From positions 30,375,786 through 30,439,785 of the forward strand of contig QCXZ01000041.1 of the NCBI GenBank assembly GCA_025024175.1: a stretch of DNA of 64,000 bases. Reading direction: 5' to 3'. The first letter of the stretch is position 1, and every line of letters begins with the position of its first letter. The translations under genes were made by a program, and so were the position numbers. Shown here in pieces: positions 34,500 to 45,739 of the stretch. The DNA comes from Rhyzopertha dominica (Eukaryota > Arthropoda > Insecta > Coleoptera > Bostrichidae). The notes beneath the pieces were generated by a model. It was not told where the DNA came from and made no database searches. It saw nothing but the letters and a program-made list of their open reading frames with translations.

Positions 34500-35335
34500 G
34501 TGTTTATTGTGGTAATGGACGATATATTGTGGGAACTGCACAATAAGGTCAACAAAATTAAATTAGGATACGCGATTTTTAAGGTAATAAAGCTGGTAGA
34601 AGTGCATTTGAAGATGATTTAATAATTTGTGTACAATAAGAAGATGAATTACAACAAAATGCGGAGTAGTGGAAAAAAGATTTAATAAAACGTTAAGTAT
34701 TAATAAATATGAGCAAAGTTAAAAGAAAAATTGTAGGAAAGGAGGACAAAAGGAAACACATGTAATAAATTGAAAACAAATAGCACAGTTTAAAAGTTTT
34801 AAGTACCTAAGAGTTACAATAAAAAAACAATAGAAGAATGGATGAAGAAACAAGTGAAAGAATCCACAGCGTAATAAAGGTGTACCATTCACTAAACATG
34901 ACGTTAATGAGTAAAAGGGAAATAAGCACGAAGACAAAAATGTGGGTATGCAAGACTCATTATTGACCAAAATAACATACGGAGGTGAAAGTTAAGCAAC
35001 AGATAGACTGAAATAGATTACAAGCAACACGAGTGAAATACTTAAGACGTGTCAAAGGCGTAACTAGAATATTCAGAGTAAGAAACAGCTTAATCAGGCA
35101 GAGCTTGAAATAAACAAACTTTAGAAGAAAATAAACCAAAGTCATTCGTTCGAGTACCGTGTACCTGCTGAGAATAAATAAGAAAACGAGTATGGGAGGC
35201 AAGAGTACAAGGAAGTGGAAGACAGACAACAGCAGACATGCGGCATGACATTGGCAGAGGCGTTGAAGAAACCTCAACAGGGACGAAGCTAGAAGGGTAG
35301 CAAAGGAAAGGATTAAGTAGAAGAAAATACAGTAA
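34500..35335 (+). pseudogene. RTE-like LINE reverse transcriptase, C-terminal half
   Basis: The plus strand reads VMDDILWELHNKV, then AFEDDLIICVQ (the YADD site with Y and A changed; about 34601), EDELQQNAE, SFKYLRVTI (about 34789), ERIHSVIKVYHSLN, LMSKREISTKTKMW, TYGGES, ATRVKYLRRVKGVTRI (about 35025) and NLNRDEARRVAKERIK. This is the ordered palm-thumb-tail of a non-LTR RT of the same general type as the relic at 4.7 kb. Stops and frameshifts are frequent. The minus-strand frames at 34719-35359 are shadows. Confidence 0.75.
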
Positions 35336-35339
35336 TGAA

Positions 35340-37015
35340 CTGCATACCTTTAATTTCATAGTACCAAAGTTGATTTAGAGTAATCAGAACGAGTAAGCAG
35401 TAAACTAATAAGTGATAGTATTAATTAGGAAACGCATTTTAAGCAAAAACCCTTTAAGTAAAGCTAGCTAAGACATGAACTTTGTTGAAACTTTTAAGTC
35501 GTTTTTATATTATGGCTTGTGTTGTAAATAGTGTCCCAGAACAGGCTCCTACAGAAAAAGCCCCTGTTAACGTAGTTAAGCAGGTTCTTTCTGCTATCAC
35601 AAGAAGGTTGTTAGATTTGTAAATGGCTAATCTAATAGAGTAGCTTCAAGTGGTAATATACTGTGGAGATATTAAAAGAGGAGATTGCTAACTGTCATTG
35701 TGACAGAGTGAATTTTTACTAGCCGAAACAGGGTTGTTGGATTTCAGAAACAGTTTGTTTCGCCGCTGAGTATGTAGATGTGATATTTTTTTAACATGGG
35801 TTGGTGTACCCGAAAGTAAGAAAATTAATAATAATAATTATTTGAACAAAAAATTTGTATTATTTTTCTGTCTTAGTACTTGCTTGCTTTTGCACGAATA
35901 TTGACAAGTGAACGCGATATTTTTTGTGTTGTGTTGTGTTGTTTAAAATTCTAATGGTATTACATACCTGTTTGCAAAATGCTCTTTACGCAAAGCGTCA
36001 ACTCCTTAGTTGTTTCTGTAGGTCTCGGTATTTGTAATAAAAAACCTTTTTTTAAATTATGCTTTTTGTAGACCTAGCTGCTTCGCAAGCAATATTACAG
36101 TTGTAATACGCAACCCTCCGTTTTTGTTTTGTTTGTATAGTAGGTAGCAGTTAAAAGTAGGCGTAAGTGTTTGGTTAGGCAGATGTGTGTTGTCCGACGC
36201 GCGCATGCGAGATAGGAGAAGCAGGGGGTAAGAAGATGGCGAGCTAACCTTAAAAAAGTGAGAGGTGTTTGCAAGTTTCTTCCGAAAGGAACCCCGGTTC
36301 TGAGTTTTGTGGGACCGTAAAATGGGTTTAACGTCACCTAGAGCGTTCGACCTGGGTGAAAATATAACTGATCAGAAAAACAGCCCAGAGACCTGTTTTT
36401 CAACGGATTCGTTAGTTCCTGCTCGTGGTGTGACTGCATTTGAGGTTGGTGTGCAGCCTGCAGCGAACAACACGCAGCGAGTTCGTGGTGTTGGACGGCT
36501 GGGTATGTTGGAGGTTTTTATGCATGGTCGTTTTGGGCGTCGTTGAGACTCATCCTGCGAGGTATTGATGTGTGGGGTGCGTGTTTCCAATAACGTAACG
36601 GAAAGTTCTATTCGTGGCGTTGGCGGACATTATTTGCTAAAAACATTTTGAAAACATGGGAATTAGTTTAGTTCTTATGTATGATTCTCTCTAAATGTGC
36701 GCTCGGCGTAGTTCTTTGGCGTTATTTGATAGGTATAAGTTCAATATATTTAGTTCATTCGAAATGGTGTGTCATTTTAAGGTTCGAAATACTTACTTGA
36801 AGTGAACCCCCTTGTTTGTTTTAGAAATCAAAAGAGTAAGTATTACACAGTTTACATGTAAATCATTCCAGCACTACCGGAAGCACTACAAATAAACTAT
36901 AAAATCAATACCAATATTTGGCCAAAAAGGATCTACCAGAGAGTGTTAATCTTAATGTTATACTATACCGTTTTACTTGTAAAACAATGTTTCAATAAAC
37001 AAATTAATTAATTTA
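35340..37015. other. Unassigned DNA with a GC-richer patch
   Basis: 36180-36600 is richer in G+C and CpG than its surroundings and has overlapping open frames on both strands (36307-36546 plus, 36372-36590 minus), neither recognised. It may be a leader or terminal repeat of an unrecognised element. The remainder is AT-rich with nothing visible. Confidence 0.35.
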
Positions 37016-37019
37016 ATAA

Positions 37020-37390
37020 ACTTTTGGCGGTCACTGGTCTATTTACCCCCGCATATCAGCACAATGCCTACTCCGGTATATCAGGAGCGACCAGGCAAAA
37101 ACCCAACGCAGAAAATCAAGTTTCAATCATAGCACTGCAACCTACACCCCATGTACTGGTTGCGTCCACTGCAGGCACGCACATGCAAAAGCCACCGCAC
37201 CCCCTTCGCTTGATGTGTATTCAGCGGCATGTGCGTTGGCATACTATCCACCCCGCACTGCCGTTTATTATTCATATTAGGCAAAGCAGTCATTTAGAAA
37301 TCATAGGGGGTGCACACAGGATTATTCGTCGCGCACGTGTGCACGTGCTAGTTTCTAGAATAATAGTAATCCGCTCGCGTTATGTACTGT
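37020..37390 (-). pseudogene. piggyBac-like transposase relic (C-terminal part)
   Basis: The minus strand reads LPNMNNKRQCGVDSMPTHMP, which fits the YNxxKxGVDxMDxxxxxY block downstream of the catalytic core in piggyBac transposases, then RRGCGGFCMCVPAVDATSTW, which lines up in spacing with RRWPxxxFxxMLxxAxVNA. Cysteines spaced like the terminal cysteine-rich finger follow in another frame. The composition is unusually GC-rich for the window. Short and diverged, so identification is moderate. The plus-strand frame 37024-37392 is the shadow. Confidence 0.42.
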
Positions 37391-37637
37391 GATTGTCGTT
37401 TAAATGTGCATTAATTAATCTCTTTATATGTGTAAACTAAATAAAGTTGCATATAAGCTGAAGATATAATACCTGTACCATCCCATAATTTTAATTGGTT
37501 TTTCGCCATAGCGACAAATAGCAAATTATTTCAACTAATATTGGAAATATGAACAATTGGTTAGGTGTATGATTCAAAAATACTACCTAAATTTGGTGAG
37601 CAATTTTTCACCGACCCGCACAGGTAGGTGCATAATT

Positions 37638-38430
37638 ACTTCCACATCCAACGGATGGGAAATATTGTATCGCAAAAAAAAATTCAAAAATTTTTATTTG
37701 CTCATTCGCTTTAAAATGGTCGAAAACGCAAAAAAACAAAATTTGAGCAAAAAAATTTCTTGTCTGAATCTGTGGTTTTGTTTGTGGAAACGATAAAACA
37801 CGAAAAACTTAATATATGAACTTGAAATTTGGCAAACGTATAAATCTCAACTACCCAAAGCGACCTATTGTTTGTGGGGTAAGTAGGGTATCGGGAAGGG
37901 GGCGAAATTTGAATGATTTTTGGAAATTTTTATTATTTTTATTGTGATTAGTAGTGAGTATAACTGCGAGTATTATTCGATATTATAAATTTTCGGCGCA
38001 GCAAATTATTTAGAAGATATTATCAAAAAAGCGTCACTTAAAGAAAACTGTTTTTCGTATATCTCCGAATATATTTAATATATTCAGATAGGAAATAAAA
38101 TTTGTCACTAAAAGTGTCTTAGAAAATTTATTTAAAATTTTGATATTTTCGAAATATTTTCAAAAAACCTGTTTTGGACCCTGCTCGTACGATTTATTTT
38201 AAATTTTGGTATTATATAGAAAATCAAATTTCTGATCAGAAAGCACTCTTGTAATTTTTTTGTTAAGTTAATAGATTTTGAGTTATTTGGAAAAAAAACG
38301 ATTTTAAAATTTATATGTGCAGGTCTTAGAAAAAATGTGTATTGAGAAAAAATGCTCAAAACCTGATTACTAATCGTATAGTATAAGAAATAAAAACGTA
38401 AATGTCATTTTGACAATTGGATGTGGAAGT
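37638..38430. mobile_element. TIR element family F1, copy 1
   Basis: Begins ACTTCCACATCCAACGG and ends CAATTGGATGTGGAAGT, an inverted terminal pair. Similarity to copy 2 (47750-48602) runs through almost the whole length, including blocks at GACCTATTGTTTGTGG and TCTGATCAGAAAGCACTC, and continues past the right end to GCAGCGGTTTTTT. The two are in the same orientation. Non-coding; short frames inside are chance. No clear target duplication. Confidence 0.7.
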
Positions 38431-38459
38431 ATTGATTCAATTTGCAGCGGTTTTTTATT

Positions 38460-39077
38460 CTGTAGCACGATATATGTACTTAGTTCTTTAATAATGTCTT
38501 GTATAAGCATTTAAAGCTTCAAGTTTCATCCAAATATAGTGACAAATACAGATATGTAGGTATCAGCTTCATTGGCGTTTACTTTTGGGAACCTTATACA
38601 GGGTGATCAGTTAAGGCCAGACAGCGGCTGTAGCCTGGATATTAATTGAAAAAAAATAATTGCGGTAAATTCTTTAACAACTGTGGTCACAAAGATTTCG
38701 TTTAAAATATTATAAAGTATATAACGTTTTTTCTCCAGAAAGTTGCAATGCAATGTTGGTCTAAAATAAATTCATTATAATCAATGTTTATTTCATAATA
38801 AATTTTGTTTGCACATATACATATTTGCTCATTTATCTTTAAAAATTAAATGCAACCGTGTAAACCTTATTAGTTGTTGTAGCTCATTAGTCCAACAAGA
38901 TCAATTTGAAAACCGCAAGTCGATATTTTTTCCTTTCTTGGTTGCAGTAAAAAAACAGCTTACCCGTCCTTTGATTGAATGTTTGAAATAAAATTAGCTT
39001 ATATTAAAAAAAGTCACACGTCTACTCATAAATTACGACTTTTCTCTGGTGTGGCCAAATAAAAAATGTAACACCAA

Positions 39078-39150
<73 letters not shown>

Positions 39151-40035
39151 GATAGATAATTGCCGGATGTATATTAAATATTTTCTTGGGAAAACGGCAA
39201 GGGTGTTTGGGCTAAATTAAGAAATGGATTTTTTAACTTTGTCTATATTTGTTTCTACTAATATAACATTAGCTTGCAATACCTCCCTAGGCAGTGTCAC
39301 TGATCTGTTCTTGAATTAAGCGTTAGTGTTATTATTATTATCTAGTTAGCAATATAAAATACAGGCACACTATACCTTGGTCAATAAACTACCTATAATG
39401 TATTAAAAGCCAAACAAGAGAAACAGCCAACAAACTAACAGTACAAAACAACATAACAATATACCAATTACTATACAGGGCCCGCCGCTTAAAACTTCAC
39501 AGGCTCATATTTTCTTTATTATTTCAGATACAACCTGATACAATATGTCAAATAAAAGGTATTTTTTAACTTTTTAAAAATGGCATAGCTGGTATAAAAA
39601 ATATTTGCAGATAATGATATTTCACAGAGTTAATTTTTGTAAATATTTTTTTACTTTCAATGGATCTGAAACGTCCGTTTTTTTTAATTATTAATCAAGT
39701 ACACATAATAGTCTGTTATTATGTTTATTCGTTTTTATTGTTATTTTTACTTCTCTTAAATTAATGCAGTATTAAAGTGAACGAGATTTTAAATTCATAA
39801 AGGTAGTTTACAGAATATGACGGCGATGTGGTTTTCTTGTTTTTCATTGATATGGGGCAAAAATAAGGATACATGGTAATGACACCAATTGAAGAAGACA
39901 AAAGTCGGCATCTAAATATGAAGGAACATTTATAAAGATTCACTTTATTTGTCATCATCTCCAAATATTTTTGGACACCCACTATGTCATTTCTAAAGAG
40001 TTTAAAAAACCTTCAATTTGACATATTACTTAAGC
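38460..40035. other. Unassigned DNA
   Basis: A lone ACAGGGTGATCAGTTAAG at about 38597 resembles a mariner-type terminal sequence without a partner. Contains the (TA)n tract listed separately. Confidence 0.4.
39082..39147. repeat. (TA)33 microsatellite
   Basis: Sixty-six bases of uninterrupted TA dinucleotide. It is self-complementary and could extrude a cruciform. Confidence 0.97.
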
Positions 40036-40457
40036 AAAGTGGGCTACCGTTCAGATTAGTTCCCCACAGAGACGAGTGGATAATGCCGTAACTTTGCCAC
40101 TAGATGGCATGGTGTTATCCACATTCTAATTCTCGCAGCTACATACATATTGAATTTATTGCGATATTTTATTATTTTAGTTTATTGTTTGTGTTTCGTA
40201 GTTGTCGAGCGTTCGAAAAACCCAGCTATATTGAAATCTTCAATTAGCTATAATTTATAGTCAGAGTAAAAGGTGGAATTTATGCAACTGTGGTTTCGAC
40301 AGCAAAGGCTTTAATTTAAATTAATCGGGAGAATTTGATCCAACCGAGGTGATAAATAGTAATAATAAAGCAAATTGAGAATTAAAGGACGAAATCAGCA
40401 TACAACAAAGAGCTGATATAAAAATAGTATAAGGAAGCTATATACTAGAAAAAGTGG

Positions 40458-40512
40458 GCAGCATTATACAAACATAATCCACTAGTGTTGTGTGGTTATA
40501 AATAATGCTGCG
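40458..40512. repeat. Hairpin at the right end of the inserted block
   Basis: GCAGCATTAT and ATAATGCTGC form a 10-bp perfect stem. Inside it CATAATCCAC pairs with GTGGTTAT. It lies at the boundary between the 370-bp insert and the second half of hammerhead copy 3. Confidence 0.7.
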
Positions 40513-40589
40513 TGACAGTACACCTCGCCTACCTTGGCATGTATAAGGGAAGCCAGATCTATGGCTTGTTGTCTGCGTTGGGACTATAG

Positions 40590-40632
40590 TTGTGCTGAAG
40601 AGGCTTTGTAAGCCGAAACAGCTGGCCCCAAA
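40590..40632 (+). ncRNA. Hammerhead ribozyme relic, copy 3
   Basis: CUGAAGA (40595-40601), stem II GGCUU-UGU-AAGCC and GAAA (40615-40618) are intact, but the cleavage triplet GUC has become GGC. The stem I partner CACAG has become CCCAA, so stem I and the scissile site are lost. Inactive by inspection. Confidence 0.75.
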
Positions 40633-40679
40633 TTGATTTGATGCAGGCGACATAGCATAGACGTAATTTTGTTGTATAA

Positions 40680-43600
40680 AATAAAAACAAAATGGCAGAG
40701 AATGAAAATATACTAAATAGAAGGCATGATTTAGAAGGGAACGCCGTGTTCCGTGAACTAAGCAGCTATGGTGTAAAGCCGCCACAAGCCCACAAGAGAC
40801 CAAACAAGTGCAAAATAAGGTCATAGACAAGATGTAAGAATGAATCAATATTTTACATTTGACCAATAGACGCAATATAAAGATCTCGTATATAATGGCG
40901 TCAAAAAGGAAAACTCAAATATTAAAATACCAGATAATATGAAATAGAATGTGTTGCATAGGGTTTAAGGATATATGTATTCAGCTTTAGTGAATATATA
41001 TTCTTCCGTAGAAAAAAAGGCAAAGAAAATAGAAATCGAATACCTATTCATTTTTTTTTGGTGGTGATTATTAATAAACTACTGAGGTACGATATAAAAA
41101 TGGTACTAGGAGATTTCAAGGCAAGGTTAAAAAGAGAAGAAACAGAAAAGAGATGTTTATTATATTTTTTTTTATCGAAAACAGGGTAAATAAATCATGT
41201 TTGGATTAGATTTCCCCGAGTAAAACCCACGAAGAGATTGGGTTTTAAAACAAAAATCAGTAAGCGTGTAGTGATGTCTCTACCCTTATCCCCCCACCCC
41301 CCCAAGCAAAATTGTTATACTGATTAAACACAACATGAACATTTCCGAAATGTACAGTTATTTATATGTATTTGTTTAAAAAATAAGCCTAAATTTTCAT
41401 ATATTTTTTACATAAAGCATAATTATTATATTATCTTCGGAAAATAATTGTTCTAATAAGTACAACCACCCCTTTGAATATCTGCAACCATTTAGCGGTA
41501 TATTAATTGTCGCGTATTCTCATTAGTCAAAGATAAAATTTTCTTCATGGGTCTTGAGAGGGTTCGAGGGTGGGGGTAACAGTAGCATAATCCATAATCG
41601 CGCCACTACAAGTAGTATACTACTACTACAGCGTATTAATTAATTAAATAGTGTTTTATTGTTTGTAAACCTAAAAATACAAAAGTAACAACGAAAATTG
41701 TAACCATGCCGGCAGCGGCAATAAAACTTCAATTCCTTCTTAAAAATGGTCAGCTCTGAATTTACACCGTTTGATAAAGCAAGACAAATGTACCATTGCC
41801 AGTTATGCAAATGCTGGTGGTCGACAGTCATAATCTGCTGTCATCGATGTCGATGATGTAAAGATAAATTTAATATATTAGCGCGGCATCTAAAAAATTT
41901 GAATTATCCACGAAACTGGTTTGGTTTATCCAACTGCGAGCATCTTTCATTACTATTTTCATGACATATTGAATATTAATTCTACATTCTAACGCTTCTT
42001 TAACCTTCACCTCATCTGTAATAAATAGGATCAAAGTCTAGCTAATTAGTGACACCACGGGTGCTAAGTAGTTTTCTTAGGACCACTGAAGCATCCTTTC
42101 GCCAGCAGAGTGGTTAAATATTTAGGCACATTTATAAATCTTAGATTTATAGATGCCGTAGGCTTGTACACGTAATTTGAAAATGACAGTAGATATCTAC
42201 AATATATCATCATTATATATACACAGAAAAAATTAATTTTGTATTAGCGTTAGACATCGGTAGTCATAATCTACGAAGCCGGTTGTACGGGAATTTTAAA
42301 TTCCAAAATTTTCTGTTTGATTATAAATTAAACTTTTTTTTGCTTCACTACNTGAGGTGTTACCCTNTACAGTTTAGATGTTTACATAACTGTTGGTGAG
42401 TACTACGAGGGTCATTTCATAATTCCTGCACATATCAAGTACTGTCAAGTCATGAAAGTCTATCATTGGAACATCACTTAGCTAGATATAGAGTGCGGGT
42501 AGTTCACTCAGTTTATGCGTAACAAAATTTTCAAATCGGGGTAGTTTGATGCAAGGGAACGTGCCACTGTAGCGGATTAATGTGCGTAAAAAACCAATCT
42601 AATTTTCGCTTTAATCAATTTTTCACTCTAATATATCGATTTTTTGCAAAATATCTCTAAACAGATGTTTTTTTTTACACTAATTACCCTCTTATTTATC
42701 GAACTAGAGTAAATGAAAAGTAAGTCTGCTAAGAGTGAACAGAGCTCTAATTGAAATTGGCGTTCAAAACGCCCCATCGGCATATAACATATCGCTGTGC
42801 CATACTGCTGCCAACGTGGAGGTTTTGCAAGTAAATTTAGCCGATGAAGAATAGGTTTTAGCATTTAGCGGATATTTTAGCGGGATAAAATGTTTTAGTT
42901 TATTATTAGCTATTGCAATTTAGCATTCAAACCTAAAGATTACAAGCGTTATAGAATTACCAAATGTATCATATGGGAAACTTAGATATGAAGCAGAATC
43001 GATTTATTTACGCCAAATGAGTCAATAATTATTGTATTTTCTTTGCTTGGAAAAATATTTCGTGTCCACTTTACTTACTACCACAAAATTTAACAGCTGA
43101 CGTGTCTTTGGCGCTTGTGTGTTCCATATAATAAAACTATTGGTTCAGAAGGAACACAGTAAGCTCGAGAACGAAATTTTAAACGTTCTAACATAATGGG
43201 TAGGTACCTAACAACTATTGCTTGTTATGGCTTGATATAGTTTTTGGCGTTCTTATTCGTGAATGGTAAACTCTATGACTTAACATTACGCAGGTGAAAA
43301 CAGTGGGAAAAGTACATAGCAGAAGTGTTTAACCTCAAAAGACTATTTTTCTAGATGTAATCTGAAGTCCCAATATGTTTCAAATAAAAGTCATCTGCTG
43401 CCTTAATTTTTGGTGGATACCCTGACTCTATAACAAAAGTACTAAAAAGTCAATTGATTTCATTGCTGGTTTGTATTACTAGAATAACTAGAAAGTAAAA
43501 CCTTCTGGCATAGCATATCTAACAAGAACTGGAAAAAAGTTGCATCAAATGTCATTTAAAATAAAACAGCACAAACCTATGTGCGTTTCTATTCTTCAAC

Positions 43601-45165
43601 TAGACTGTTGGTATACTTTCATGTATTCAAATATAAATGTAGTCAAAATCTTTTGTAGAAATTCGTTTTTAATTTCGGAAAAGGCTTTTAGCTTTTTGTT
43701 CCTGTTATAAATAAGGTTCGACATTTGTATAAGAGAGCCGCTAGTGCAAGTTATTAAATGAAGGGTATTAACGTCATATATCATAAAAATCTCGAGCAAG
43801 AACGAGCTGTTGATAACGCAGCGTACGTGATCCGAATAGTGAACGAACGAAATTGTTTGAAATACCACAAACATTCTTCGACTGATTAAAGCCACTCATC
43901 CGAACTTGCCGGACTCGTTATAATGCGGTATAATTAAAAGCAATAACAATGCTCCGCCGGTATCATTATGAACATACTTAATATCATACGAATGGGTGCT
44001 TGTAGACAAAATATGTCGAAAAAAGACCGTAAGTGCCACAAACGATCGCATCACACTGAAAGTGTTCCATAATTCACACCGCTTATTTCGATCTGATCGG
44101 ATCTGAGAGAGATTGCATCTAAATTGCACTTTTGGCGCATTGCGTAACGAGTATGCCACTATATACAGATTAAGTCGCATGTAAACGTTGTAATTACAAA
44201 CTTATTGCACCCAGAACACTGAATTACAACGACCTGGAACAAGAGTGCGATAATCATAAGAGAGCGGTTAACGACACCAGGATAAATACCGAATTTGTTT
44301 TCATTTAGTTTTTTGAACGTTCTTGTGAAACAAGAAGAGTATATTCAGTTTGCTCCGCTGTGTACGCGGCTGACTCAAAATGATCTATTTATATAATTAC
44401 AGCAAGTTGTAATCAGGCTGAAATTGCAATTGGTCATAAATTTTTAGCGCTGTGACGTCCGTTAATTTATGTTGTCATGTTCGTAGATAAGATCAGTTAT
44501 TTAGGAACAAAGTAGATCACATGGTTATTACCTCTACACAAATTAAATTTATAATAAAAGATACATAATTAAAACTTCATCGGTTACAAAAGTTAACGAT
44601 ATTTGGCTGAAAAGGTACTACTAATGTTATTATTTATCGCTTAGGATTTACTCACATTGTCTTAACTGAAAAGCTAAATAGTTTAAACTCTCCAAGAGCT
44701 TACATAAACTCAAAGGAACAGCAAGCAAGCCGTTATTTGCTTAACGTACTAGAGCTTAAGAAAGTATATGCAGATTGCAAAGAAGATTTTAACACAGAAA
44801 GCCTACCGCTTGTATTCTAACTAACTTTTTTTGTTGAAAGTATGTTCTAGGAGAGCATTATGCGACATTAGCATAATTGGAGAATGCATACATGTCACAG
44901 TATACAATTTTCATAGGCACACAAATGCCAAATGGTATATTTATCCAGTAACCATTTTTTTATCTAAACTTTGAAACTTTATACACTAAAAACAGGAAAT
45001 TCCACATACACAGCATACTTAGATAAAGTCTCTCTGATGATCATAGTAATATTTTAGTGCAGGGGATTCACTCTGCTGTAAAACCACAGACAATTGTAAA
45101 AGAGGTGATAATGTCATTATGCAGAATCTTCATTAAGATCGGGCTTTCGAAGCAATATTATCAGT
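40680..45165. other. Unassigned DNA
   Basis: Contains scattered open frames (41640-41831, 42628-42864, 43596-43895 and 43896-44180, all minus), none recognised; the last two are adjacent. ACGAGGGTCATTTCATAA near 42407 resembles a mariner terminal sequence but has no visible partner. Two ambiguous bases near 42352 and 42367. Confidence 0.35.
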
Positions 45166-45169
45166 ATGG

Positions 45170-45570
45170 ATGTTTACCACGCTCTCATAAACGCACGTGC
45201 GGCCAAAACTGATGTGACGTGTGAAGAAATGAAGGCTCTTAAGGGTTTAGAGATAACTCCGCCATAATTACCCCAGTGGATAAAGGTTTAGCAACATTAA
45301 TTTCAGATGAAGTAAATTATAAGATTGAAATTAGGAAACTATTACGTGAAGAAACTATTATAAACTACCTACAGATTTTTACTCCAAAATCTACAAAATT
45401 ACTAACGATCTTTACTAGTTACTAATCATCTTAAAGTCTTTCAAGTAAGGAAAAGTTTATTTCAATAATTTCTGATTGCAATTTACTAAAACTGTAATGT
45501 TTTTCCAAAATCTATGAAGCCGTCGAACCCAAGAACGATTGACAGTTCTTGTTACAAGTTTTATGCTAAT
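45170..45570 (+). pseudogene. PLE polyprotein relic, start of the RT region
   Basis: The plus strand reads FRDNSAIITPVDKGLATLIS (from 45246), which is the L(R/K)xxxxIVIxPADKGxAxVI block at the start of PLE RTs, then NYKIEIRKLLREETIINYLQ and a stop near 45425. After a gap a second piece reads VFPKSMKPSNPRTIDSS (about 45497-45555), the GLPKxHKxxxPxRPIVS block. Heavily decayed and truncated. It lies beside the 3' tail of the LINE at 45.7 kb. Confidence 0.68.
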
Positions 45571-45701
45571 TAGGTAACCTTGTATAGGGATAACACGTAG
45601 TTTCATCAAAATTCCTGGTTTAATCAAATTCAAACTTAGTCATGATCTCCTAGGTCATACNATAGCCAGATTATCTTCATACTGTCTGAAATCTACTTAT
45701 T

Positions 45702-45739
45702 TAATAATAATAATAATAATAATAATTAATAATAACAAT
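45702..45739. repeat. (AAT)n tract, 3' tail of the LINE
   Basis: Tandem AAT/TTA repeats. They sit exactly where the 3' end of the minus-strand LINE at 45.7-47.5 kb should be, after an AATAAA signal, so they are best read as its tail rather than an independent microsatellite. Confidence 0.8.

Larger units (their letters stand above)
40037..40676 (+). mobile_element. Hammerhead-ribozyme element, copy 3, split by an insertion
   Basis: The first family block (40037-40137, from GTGGGCTACCGTTCAG to TCTCGCA) and the second (about 40516-40676, from CCTCGCCTACC through the ribozyme to CATAGACGTAATT) match copy 2 in order and orientation. They are separated by about 370 bp that has no counterpart in copy 2. 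The 5' part of the unit (CATAGACG to GCCAACAACATA in copy 2) is missing. No target duplication was found around the whole copy. Confidence 0.72.

Noticed and set aside
34719..35359. Three minus-strand frames rich in Leu, Phe and Cys
   Set aside because: Shadows of the plus-strand LINE at 34.5-35.3 kb.
36180..36600. GC- and CpG-richer patch as a possible host promoter or CpG island
   Set aside because: No TATA/initiator arrangement, no adjacent coding exon and no repeat partner; left unassigned.
38592..38640. ACAGGGTGATCAGTTAAG, like the end of a mariner-type element
   Set aside because: No inverted partner and no similarity to the CAGGGTTTC family beyond the first bases.
40438..40875. 145-codon minus-strand open frame, the longest in its region
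   Set aside because: It runs antisense through the hammerhead copy 3 and the hairpin; the sequence is explained by the element and the peptide has no domain.
41280..41310. C-rich run (CCCCCACCCCCCC) as a possible quadruplex or telomeric seed
   Set aside because: Single short run, not enough G/C tracts for a four-stranded structure.
42400..42430. ACGAGGGTCATTTCATAA, like a mariner TIR
   Set aside because: No matching opposite end or transposase nearby.
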